Assembly: GCA_021740625.1 (NCBI GenBank)
Contig: JAIOZK010000009.1
Coordinates: 1-64,000, forward strand
DNA length: 64,000 bases
From: Bacteroidales bacterium
Lineage (GTDB): Bacteria; Bacteroidota; Bacteroidia; Bacteroidales; JAIOZK01
Direction of reading: 5' to 3'
Each line of letters opens with the position of its first letter. The stretch's first letter is position 1. The translations under genes and the position numbers were made by a program. The notes under the pieces were generated by a model. It had not been told where the DNA came from, did not search any database, and worked only from the letters and a program-made list of their open reading frames with translations. Shown piece after piece: positions 56,900-63,166 of the stretch.

Positions 56900-57322
56900 A
56901 TGAAACTCTCTGTCAGAATAATCACAATTATAAGCATAATCATCATTGTATTTTATGCTTGTGAAAACAAACCGGAGCTTACCATCGACAAGAACAATGC
57001 TTCAGTTTTTCTGAACCAGTATTTCACGATCTGGAACGAGGGAAAAATTGACAGTCTGCTCACCATGACCCATGGCACCGACAGCCTTTCGCCAGAAAAG
57101 CTGAAAAGTCTGGTCAAAGGATTAAAACTGGGCCGCAAGAACCTCATCGACAAACATGGTGGAATCAAAGAGATCATGAACATTAAAATTGATTCTTCGG
57201 TGGGTCCTGATGCATATGTATCCTACGATGTTAAATACTTCAATGGGCTACAGACAAAAGTAAACCGGGTGCTGGTAAGCAAAAACGGAGAGATATTGCT
57301 ATCCCTCCGTGCTGTTCAATAA
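56900..57322 (+). CDS. Small putative lipoprotein, NTF2/DUF3887-like
   Basis: The 140-residue product starts at the ATG at 56900, six bases after AAGG; GTG and ATG options upstream (56873, 56894) are less well placed. The signal ends in a lipobox-like IIVFYACENK. The mature part (ASVFLNQYFTIWNEGKIDSL ... YVSYDVKYFNGLQTKVNRVL) has the helix-then-sheet layout of small cone-shaped NTF2-like domains. No active site. It lies 36 bp after the kinase gene, probably the last gene of the peptidase-kinase transcript. Confidence 0.78.
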   Translation: MKLSVRIITIISIIIIVFYACENKPELTIDKNNASVFLNQYFTIWNEGKIDSLLTMTHGTDSLSPEKLKSLVKGLKLGRKNLIDKHGGIKEIMNIKIDSSVGPDAYVSYDVKYFNGLQTKVNRVLVSKNGEILLSLRAVQ

Positions 57323-57581
57323 TCCCAAACCTCAAACCGCAGGTACCAAATAACAAAACTTGTCCGCCTACTGGAGGATAAATTCCAAATTCGAATAAGT
57401 CAATACAGAAATATCCGCAGCAAAGAACTGTTTGGTATTTTGAGTTTTGTTCATTGATGCTTATTTATTTTTTGGGATTTGAGATTTGTTACTTAATCAT
57501 TCGATTCCATGTTTTTTGAGTATTTGATGCCCCGGCCTGACGAAATACCGGGCCTTTGAACACCTCCAATCTTGGAATCAT
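57323..57581. other. Gap between convergent genes with degenerate inverted repeats
   Basis: The left side (57321-57360) carries AATCCCAAACCTCAAA and ACCAAATAACAAAACTTG. The right side (57431-57490) has TTTGGTATTTTGAGTTTTGT and TTTGGGATTTGAGATTTG, roughly complementary. A short GGCC-rich hairpin (CCCGG ... CCGGG) lies at about 57533-57560. It may end transcription from both sides. No ORF. Confidence 0.45.
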
Positions 57582-58535
57582 TTACCTGGCTTCTGCCAGC
57601 TCGCTTTCAAAGCTGTCTCGTACCACAATAACCAGATACTTGCTTTTGTTCCAGAATGCTTCAGGATCTTCAATAATCATCCTTTCAATGATATCTCCGT
57701 GGGTTTCGAGTGTGTATGTGTCCGGGTGCTGATTCGTGACAACCTCAGCTTTCTTTGCATAGATCGGGATTTCCATTACCTGCCTTGTATCGATCTGCTG
57801 CAGGGTTGAAGGATCAAATTCTTCAGTGAGTGTCTTTACGGCTGCGATGCCCAGGATCCCGCCTTCTTTTTCAAGCACCTGCATTTTTTCAAGTTCTTTG
57901 AAAGTCCCGACCGTATAGTAGGCCCTGTGCAATTCATTTACTTTTTCAGAAATGGTTTTGTGTTGTTCCTTGATCAAGGAAACATTTTGCGCGATCTCTG
58001 CATCCAGGTTTTCAACCGTAAGTTCGAGCGTTTCTTTCTCGAACTGCGCAGCTTCGAGATCGTTCTGCAGAGCGAGGTTCTTATTGTTCAGGTCTTTTAC
58101 GATGGTTTTGTACTCATCAACACGAACCTGCAGGTTTTTTTCACGACGGATGTACTCCTGTAACTGATCATCCTTCACGTTCAGTTCATTGTTCAGGTGT
58201 GAAATCAGGTTCCTGTTCTGTTCCATGATCTTTTCGATCAGTTCAATCTGCTTATTGATACGTTTTTCAGGATCAACATTCCCTTCTTTTGAACGGGTAT
58301 CGATAGTGTTCCTGATCAAACCTTCATGCTCCCTGATCTCGGCCAGGTTCTTATCAATCTTGTTATAAATGTCCAGCACGGTTTGCCGGCTTTTTTCCTT
58401 TACATTTCTAACTTCTGTGATAAAGGCCTGTTTTTCGTCGTATTGGATATAGGCGAATAATGCTACACCGATGGTTGCAAAAGCCAGTATCGCAATCACG
58501 ATATTCTTTGTTGTTGATCTTTCATCTTTTCTCAT
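57582..58535 (-). CDS. Membrane-anchored coiled-coil protein, paralog A
   Basis: A 317-residue protein beginning at the ATG at 58535, 8 bp after the strong ribosome site GGAGGAAC (58548-58541); a TTG at 58586 is unlikely. One N-terminal membrane helix (IVIAILAFATIGVALFAYIQ), then a long coiled coil (about 35-215) rich in Glu/Lys/Gln. A small globular C-terminal domain follows, starting YYTVGTFKELEKMQVLEKEG and containing GILGIAAVKTL and DPEAFWNKSKYLVIVVRDSF. It has the same length as, and strong similarity to, paralog B at 60205-61158. It resembles a Bacteroidota family sometimes labelled Cbp1-like adhesins; function is unproven and I recognise no enzyme motif. Likely controlled by the NtrC-type regulator (see upstream sites). 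Confidence 0.88.
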   Translation of the reverse strand: MRKDERSTTKNIVIAILAFATIGVALFAYIQYDEKQAFITEVRNVKEKSRQTVLDIYNKIDKNLAEIREHEGLIRNTIDTRSKEGNVDPEKRINKQIELIEKIMEQNRNLISHLNNELNVKDDQLQEYIRREKNLQVRVDEYKTIVKDLNNKNLALQNDLEAAQFEKETLELTVENLDAEIAQNVSLIKEQHKTISEKVNELHRAYYTVGTFKELEKMQVLEKEGGILGIAAVKTLTEEFDPSTLQQIDTRQVMEIPIYAKKAEVVTNQHPDTYTLETHGDIIERMIIEDPEAFWNKSKYLVIVVRDSFESELAEAR

Positions 58536-58601
58536 GATTTGTTCCTCCATATTTATTGTTGATTTTTTTTCATTGCTGTCTATCAAGTTGCTTTTGTATT
58601 A

Positions 58602-58616
58602 TCCGAAGTTGTGCCA
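58602..58616 (-). promoter_or_regulatory. Degenerate sigma-54-like promoter upstream of paralog A
   Basis: Minus strand TGGCAC (58616-58611) is a perfect -24 element. Ten bases after its GG the -12 position reads GA instead of GC. Alignment with the corresponding site of paralog B keeps GGCA, the G at -12 and the distance (66-67 bp) to the palindrome pair. Confidence 0.35.
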
Positions 58617-58681
58617 TTTCAAGACATGATCATATAACCTTGATAATGTGCGTTTTAAGATTTTGGATCAAAGGGCTTTTA

Positions 58682-58716
58682 TTTTCAAAATGAAAAGGGG
58701 GTTTTCATAATGAAAA
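58682..58716. promoter_or_regulatory. Paired 15-bp palindromes upstream of paralog A (candidate enhancer)
   Basis: TTTTCAAAATGAAAA (58682-58696) and TTTTCATAATGAAAA (58702-58716), centres 20 bp apart, starting 147 bp upstream of the ATG. The same pair at the same spacing lies upstream of paralog B. Confidence 0.65.
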
Positions 58717-58722
58717 GGGATG

Positions 58723-58875
58723 AACCCCTCCCTGAATCCCTCCCCTGAAGGTGAGGGACTTTATAGGCTGCCTGCATTCTTATTGTGTTTCAATAAGTCA
58801 GTAATTTAAAAAGCAAAACTTGTTATCAAGCATCCCTGGGCTTCTCCCCCTCCAGGGGGAGACGGGAGAGGGGGT
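58723..58875. repeat. DUF559-associated repeat, unit 1
   Basis: A 153-bp unit starting AACCCCTCCCTGAATCCCTC and ending GGGAGACGGGAGAGGGGGT. The two ends are imperfectly complementary. The right end holds a perfect 8-bp hairpin, CTCCCCCT-cc-AGGGGGAG, and the left end CCCTgaAGGTGAGGG. It begins only 6 bp beyond the palindrome pair. A 57-bp spacer (58876-58932) follows. Confidence 0.85.
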
Positions 58876-58932
58876 TTTAAGAATGAGGAATATTTTCTTC
58901 CTTTCGGCTTTTACTGAAATACTCAGATAATC

Positions 58933-59085
58933 AACCCCTCCCTAAATCCCTCCCCTGAAGGTGAGGGACTTTATGGGCTGCCTGCATTCTTATTGTGTTT
59001 CAATAAGTCGGTAATTTAAAAAGCAAAACTTGTTATCAGGCATCCCTGGGCTTCTCCCCCTCCAGGGGGAGACGGGAGAGGGGGT
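58933..59085. repeat. DUF559-associated repeat, unit 2
   Basis: Nearly identical to unit 1 over 153 bp (CTAAATCC for CTGAATCC near the start). It is followed by the same 57-bp spacer (59086-59142), so units 1 and 2 form exact 210-bp tandem periods. Confidence 0.85.
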
Positions 59086-59142
59086 TTTAAGAATGAGGAA
59101 TATTTTCTTCCTTTCGGCTTTTACTGAAATACTCAGATAATC

Positions 59143-59294
59143 AACCCCTCCCTGAATCCCTCCCCTGAAGGTGAGGGACTTTATGGGCTGCCTGCATTCT
59201 TATTGTGTTTCAATAAGTCGGTAATTTAAAAAGCAAAACTTGTTATCAGGCATTTCTGGGCTTCCCCCCTCCAGGGGGAGACGGGAGAGGGGGT
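59143..59294. repeat. DUF559-associated repeat, unit 3
   Basis: 152 bp, one base shorter in the C-tract of the terminal hairpin (TTCCCCCCTCC). It ends at the boundary of the DUF559 segment; the 57-bp spacer found after units 1, 2 and 4 is absent and replaced by the gene. Confidence 0.85.
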
Positions 59295-59357
59295 ATAAAA
59301 ATCTAGTTTTATTGGGACAAATAGCTCCTAAAAAGTATCAATATTCAAACTAAAAAA

Positions 59358-59747
59358 ATGGTTTACAGTAAAAGGTCAGTTGACTTAAATCTTTATTATG
59401 GCGCAAAGTATTCGGTATTTGAGAAGGCAAAGATGCTCAGATCCAGGATGACGAAAGCGGAAAGAGTTTTATGGGAAAAATTACGAAACAAGCAATTACT
59501 TGGTTTGAAATTCAGACGACAACATCCAATTGATCGATGGATTGCTGATTTTTATTGTCATCAAAAGAAAGTTGTAATTGAAGTTGATGGTCAAATACAT
59601 CAATTTCAAAAAGATTATGATATTGGAAGGCAATCTGAAATTGAAAGATTTGGAATAAGAGTTATTAGATTTGATAATCACGAGGTTTTAAATGATATTG
59701 AGAAAGTCATTAAGGAAATAAAAGAATTTATGGCTGAAATAGATTAG
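59358..59747 (+). CDS. DUF559 protein, Vsr/PD-(D/E)XK-like nuclease
   Basis: A 129-residue protein of the DUF559 family, related to very-short-patch-repair endonucleases. Seen: an N-terminal MLRSRMTKAERVLWEKLRNK helix, the family core LKFRRQHPIDRWIADFYCHQ with a likely catalytic Asp (ADFY), IEVDGQIHQFQKDYD with the Glu-x-Asp pair and His, and the C-terminal GIRVIRFDNHEVLNDIEKVI. It appears complete. The segment (59295-59764) is more AT-rich than the flanking repeats and sits precisely between units 3 and 4, on the strand opposite to the neighbouring genes. Biochemical activity of the family is unproven; a role in moving or copying the repeats is an inference. Confidence 0.9.
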   Translation: MVYSKRSVDLNLYYGAKYSVFEKAKMLRSRMTKAERVLWEKLRNKQLLGLKFRRQHPIDRWIADFYCHQKKVVIEVDGQIHQFQKDYDIGRQSEIERFGIRVIRFDNHEVLNDIEKVIKEIKEFMAEID

Positions 59748-59764
59748 TTAATTCTTGATTGTTT

Positions 59765-59918
59765 AACCCCTCCCAAAATCCCTCCCCTGGAGGTGAGGGA
59801 CTTTATTGGGCTGCCTGTTATCGAATGATATTCCAGGTAAACCGTTCATTGATCAACATAAGGCAATTTCAGGCATCCCTGGGCTTCTCCCCCTCCAGGG
59901 GGAGACGGGAGAGGGGGT
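59765..59918. repeat. DUF559-associated repeat, unit 4 (divergent centre)
   Basis: Both ends match the other units, but the central ~60 bp (about 59817-59872) are unrelated to theirs. The left end differs slightly (CCAAAATCCCTCCCCTGGAG). Total length (154 bp) is kept. It is followed by the common 57-bp spacer (59919-59975). Confidence 0.8.
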
Positions 59919-59975
59919 ATTAAGAATGAGGAATATTTTCTTCCTTTCATCTTTTACTGAAATACTCAGATAATC

Positions 59976-60128
59976 AACCCCTCCCTGAATCCCTCCCCTG
60001 AAGGTGAGGGACTTTATGGGCTGCCTGCATTCTTATTGTGTTTCAATAAGTCGGTAATTTAAAAAGCAAAACTTGTTATCAGGCATCCCTGGACTTCTCC
60101 CCCTCCAGGGGGAGACGGGAGAGGGGGT
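59976..60128. repeat. DUF559-associated repeat, unit 5
   Basis: 153 bp, like units 1-3 (one change, TGGACTTC for TGGGCTTC). It ends 2 bp before the T-run of the terminator of paralog B (on the minus strand). Confidence 0.85.
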
Positions 60129-60130
60129 AT

Positions 60131-60158
60131 AAAAAAAAGCACCGGCCAAACCGGCACC
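60131..60158 (-). terminator. Rho-independent terminator of paralog B
   Basis: On the minus strand, GTGCCGG-TTTGG-CCGGTGC (60157-60139; seven pairs, two of them G-T) is followed by eight T (60138-60131). Confidence 0.7.
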
Positions 60159-60204
60159 TTTTGCGGGGAATTATGGTGGATCGTAAAATGCCCCTTCTAT
60201 TCTT

Positions 60205-61158
60205 TCACCAAGCCTCCGCCAGTTCTCCTTCATACAGATCCCTGACGATGACGACCAGGTACTTGCTCTTTTCCCAGAATTTTTCAGGATCTTCGATGCG
60301 AATCCTTTCTATGATACCATTGTATGCTTCATAAGTATAGGAATCCGGATCCTGGTTTGTGATGATTTCCGCCTTTCCGGCCCAAACGGGGATCTCACGC
60401 ACAGTCCTGGTGTCGATCTCGAAAAGCATGGTGGGATCAAAGCCGGCATTCAGGGTTTTCACAGCGGCGATGCCCAGGAAGCCACCTTCTTTCTCAACAA
60501 TCTCCTTTTCTTTCAACTCACGATAAGTACCCACAGCATAATAGCCGGTATTCAGCTCTTTCTCCTTGTGGTAGATCTGTTCATTCTTCTCGCTGATCAG
60601 TGCGACCTTCTGTTCTATCCTTTCATCCAGTTCCTGCAGGGCAAGCTCGAGAGATGCCTTTTCAAATTCTTTCATCTCGAGATCCTTGTACAATATCTCA
60701 TTCTGCTCGTTCAGGGCATCCACAATGTCTTTGTATTCATTGATCCTTACCCAGAGATTTTTCTCTGTTTTCCTGTAATCCTGCAATTTGTCGTCCTTGA
60801 TGTTGAGTTCGGTATTCAGGCTGGTAATCAGGTCGCGGTTTTGCTGCATGATTCTTTCAATGATCTCAATTTGTCTGTTGATCTTGTCTTCAGGATCAAA
60901 GCTGCCTTCCCGATTCCTGGCATTGATCGTATTTTTGATCAGGCCTTCCCGTTCACGGATGGCGGCCAGGTTCTGATCGATGCGCTGGTAGATTTCGAAA
61001 ACTTTCTGCTCCCCCCTGCTTTCCGCATTGCTGACCTTTTCCATATATCCCAGTTTCTCCTCATATTGCAAATATGCCAGGGTAAATGTTACTGCGCTGA
61101 ATAGGATCAGCACTGCTATCAAAATGTTTTTGGCTGTTGATCTTGTTCTTTTTTCCAT
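60205..61158 (-). CDS. Membrane-anchored coiled-coil protein, paralog B
   Basis: A 317-residue protein, the same length as paralog A. N-terminal membrane helix (NILIAVLILFSAVTFTLAYL), long coiled coil (about 35-215; e.g. DKINRQIEIIERIMQQNRDL, matching EKRINKQIELIEKIMEQNRN in A), and the same C-terminal domain: YYAVGTYRELKEKEIVEKEG, GFLGIAAVKTLNAGFDPTML, EDPEKFWEKSKYLVVIVRDL. The start is supported by GGAGGAAA (61172-61165) 6 bp upstream. It lies 637 bp downstream of the NtrC-type regulator gene on the same strand, with its own operator-like sites. Function unknown; topology suggests the coil and C-terminal domain are periplasmic. Confidence 0.88.
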   Translation of the reverse strand: MEKRTRSTAKNILIAVLILFSAVTFTLAYLQYEEKLGYMEKVSNAESRGEQKVFEIYQRIDQNLAAIREREGLIKNTINARNREGSFDPEDKINRQIEIIERIMQQNRDLITSLNTELNIKDDKLQDYRKTEKNLWVRINEYKDIVDALNEQNEILYKDLEMKEFEKASLELALQELDERIEQKVALISEKNEQIYHKEKELNTGYYAVGTYRELKEKEIVEKEGGFLGIAAVKTLNAGFDPTMLFEIDTRTVREIPVWAGKAEIITNQDPDSYTYEAYNGIIERIRIEDPEKFWEKSKYLVVIVRDLYEGELAEAW

Positions 61159-61213
61159 GACTGTTTCCTCCGATTGAATGAATAATTGATTTAAAGTTTC
61201 ATATGCGGAGGTA

Positions 61214-61228
61214 CCGAACTTTATGCCG
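61214..61228 (-). promoter_or_regulatory. Degenerate sigma-54-like promoter upstream of paralog B
   Basis: Minus strand CGGCAT (61228-61223), with GG ten bases further (expected GC). Weak on its own; supported by its match and identical geometry to the site of paralog A. Confidence 0.3.
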
Positions 61229-61292
61229 GAAGATATGATTGTGTTATCTCGTTGACTGTGTTGAGTTTACAAATTTATGCGCATCCGTTTTA

Positions 61293-61327
61293 CTTTCAGA
61301 ATGAAAAAGGGGTTTTCAAAATGAAAA
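61293..61327. promoter_or_regulatory. Paired 15-bp palindromes upstream of paralog B (candidate enhancer)
   Basis: CTTTCAGAATGAAAA (61293-61307) and TTTTCAAAATGAAAA (61313-61327), centres 20 bp apart, starting 135 bp upstream of the ATG. They match the pair upstream of paralog A. Confidence 0.65.
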
Positions 61328-61376
61328 AGAAATAACTGGAATTTTGAATTTTGAGTTTTGAATTGCCCAATAAGGT

Positions 61377-61547
61377 AATAAGGTTTAGGTCCTACCTCAT
61401 CCAATTTTGCTACGAAGGTTAAACTTAAAAATAAGGTTTGATTCGGTAAATTGCCAGACCAATACAACTCGACTTTCTTGCAGGAAAACCTTATCTTTCC
61501 GGCAAACCTTAATAGCAAAGCCACAGCCATAATGGTCAAACCTTATT
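61377..61547. repeat. Cluster of five AATAAGGTTT motifs in inverted orientation
   Basis: AATAAGGTTT occurs at 61377-61386 and 61430-61439. Its complement, complete or cut by one or two bases, occurs at 61486-61494, 61504-61511 and 61538-61547. The block lies between the regulator and paralog B; no ORF. Confidence 0.5.
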
Positions 61548-61719
61548 ATACAAAATGAATTAGCGGTTATTATTTGGATTTGGCCGTGGTTCATGCATCT
61601 GAGGATGAAAGTAAATTTCTCAACGAGAGCCTAGCTTTGAGCGTGACCCTTGAGACCGTCTCCCCGCTTCGCCATAGCCCAGCAGTGATGGCTTATCTCC
61701 CAATTTCTCCACATCTAAG

Positions 61720-61815
61720 TCTTTCATTCATAAATCCATACATCCATACATCCCTACATTCATTCAATCATACAGTCACTCAATCTCCAAATCACTCAGT
61801 CTCCCGGTCTCCCGG
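61720..61815. repeat. Low-complexity CATN/CTCCCGGT tract running into the regulator gene
   Basis: The plus strand shows TTCATTCATAAATCCATACA, CATCCATACATCCCTACATT and then CTCCCGGTCTCCCGGTCTCC. The last ~10 codons of the regulator (KETGRPGD) are read from this tract. The stretch 61548-61719 has no recognisable feature. Confidence 0.5.
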
Positions 61816-63163
61816 TCTCCTTCCCCTCCCCCAGCATCCGGTAGATCGTCGTTTGCCCGATGCCCAGCTTATCGGCCACGATCTTTGTTTTGTTGTCGTA
61901 CTTTTTCATGTAGTACTTCACGATGCGAATGTCGTATTCCCGCAGGGTCATTTCTTCCGGAAGCAGTTCGTGCATCATATCGAATGCAACAAAGGTGATA
62001 TCATCTGCTTCCACGGTATCGCCCTGCGACATGACAATGGCCAGTTCGATCACAGACTTCAGTTCGCGCACATTTCCGGGCCAGTCATAGGACAGCAGCT
62101 TTTTCCTGGCTGCCTCTGAAAGGTTTTTGAGAACTTCCTTGTTTTCCCTGGCAAAGTTTTCCATGAAATAACGGGCCAGGATCAGCACATCTTTGTCGCG
62201 CTCGCGCAATGGCGGCAATTCAATGGGAATTCCCTGCAGGCGGTAAAACAAATCCTTTCGGAACCTGCCTTCTTTCACTTCTTCCATCAGCTTGCGGTTG
62301 GTGGCCACGATGATGCGGCAGTCCACTTTGATTTGCTGGTTGCCGCCGATCCTGGTGATCTCCTTTTCCTGCAATGCCCGCAGGAGCTTGGGCTGGAAAT
62401 TCAGGTCGGTTTCCCCGATCTCGTCCAGGAAAAGGGTGCCACCCTGGGCCTCCTCGAACTTTCCAATCCTCCTGGTGACAGCCCCCGTAAAAGCTCCTTT
62501 TTCATGTCCAAACAATTCGCTTTCGAACAGTTCGGAAGGAATGGCCGACATGTTCACCGGGACAAAAGGCTTTTTCTTCCGGACAGAATTAAAATGTATG
62601 GCTTTGGCCACCACTTCTTTCCCCGTACCGGTTTCCCCGGAAATGCTGACGGTAATGTTGGAATTGATGGCTTTTTCCACCATACCCATCACCCGCTCCA
62701 TGGCCGGGCTCTTGCCCACGATCAGGTTGGAAAAATCATATTTCTTCTGTACTTCCTTTTCCAGGTCATCAATCCTTTCCTGCATTCCGGATTTTTTCCG
62801 AATGATGTTGATGGTGTTTAGCAGGCGTTCCTTGATGTCGTTGCTTTTGACGATGTAATCAAAGGCGCCCTGTTTGAGCAGGTCAACAGCGGTTTCTATA
62901 TCCCCCTGCTCCGAGATGATCACCACTTCGATGCGCTCATCGAAATCTTTGATCTTTTTCAACAGTTCCGAACCTTTTGTATCCGGCAGGCGGTAATCCA
63001 GTGTGATGACATCCGGTTTTTCGTGGAGCTTATCGAGCAGGTCTTTTCCGGTAAAAAAACTTTCGACATGATAATCCGGGTTCAGCGAAAGGGTATGTAC
63101 CAGCAAACGATTGTACCACTCATTGTCTTCAACTGCAAATATGCTGAAATGCTTCTTTTTCAT
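61796..63163 (-). CDS. NtrC-family sigma-54-dependent response regulator
   Basis: A 455-residue regulator with three domains. The receiver (1-122) has phospho-acceptor Asp56 in DVITLDYRLPD, acid pocket VEDN, Ser84 and Lys106. The AAA+ domain has Walker A GETGTGKE (176-183), the sigma-54 contact loop GAFTGA (223-228), Walker B GGTLFLDEI (241-249) and the Arg-finger region LFYRLQGIPIELPPLRERDK. A Fis-type helix-turn-helix lies near the end (TKIVADKLGIGQTTIYRMLG). It binds enhancers and opens sigma-54 promoters when phosphorylated. Its ATG is 3 bp after the kinase stop, so it is co-translated with the kinase. The C-terminal ~10 residues come from a low-complexity tract. Confidence 0.97.
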   Translation of the reverse strand: MKKKHFSIFAVEDNEWYNRLLVHTLSLNPDYHVESFFTGKDLLDKLHEKPDVITLDYRLPDTKGSELLKKIKDFDERIEVVIISEQGDIETAVDLLKQGAFDYIVKSNDIKERLLNTINIIRKKSGMQERIDDLEKEVQKKYDFSNLIVGKSPAMERVMGMVEKAINSNITVSISGETGTGKEVVAKAIHFNSVRKKKPFVPVNMSAIPSELFESELFGHEKGAFTGAVTRRIGKFEEAQGGTLFLDEIGETDLNFQPKLLRALQEKEITRIGGNQQIKVDCRIIVATNRKLMEEVKEGRFRKDLFYRLQGIPIELPPLRERDKDVLILARYFMENFARENKEVLKNLSEAARKKLLSYDWPGNVRELKSVIELAIVMSQGDTVEADDITFVAFDMMHELLPEEMTLREYDIRIVKYYMKKYDNKTKIVADKLGIGQTTIYRMLGEGKETGRPGD

Positions 63164-63166
63164 TAC

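Noticed and set aside
58723-60128. CRISPR array
   Set aside because: Repeats are ~153 bp and the spacers between them are identical 57-bp copies, not variable; no cas genes.
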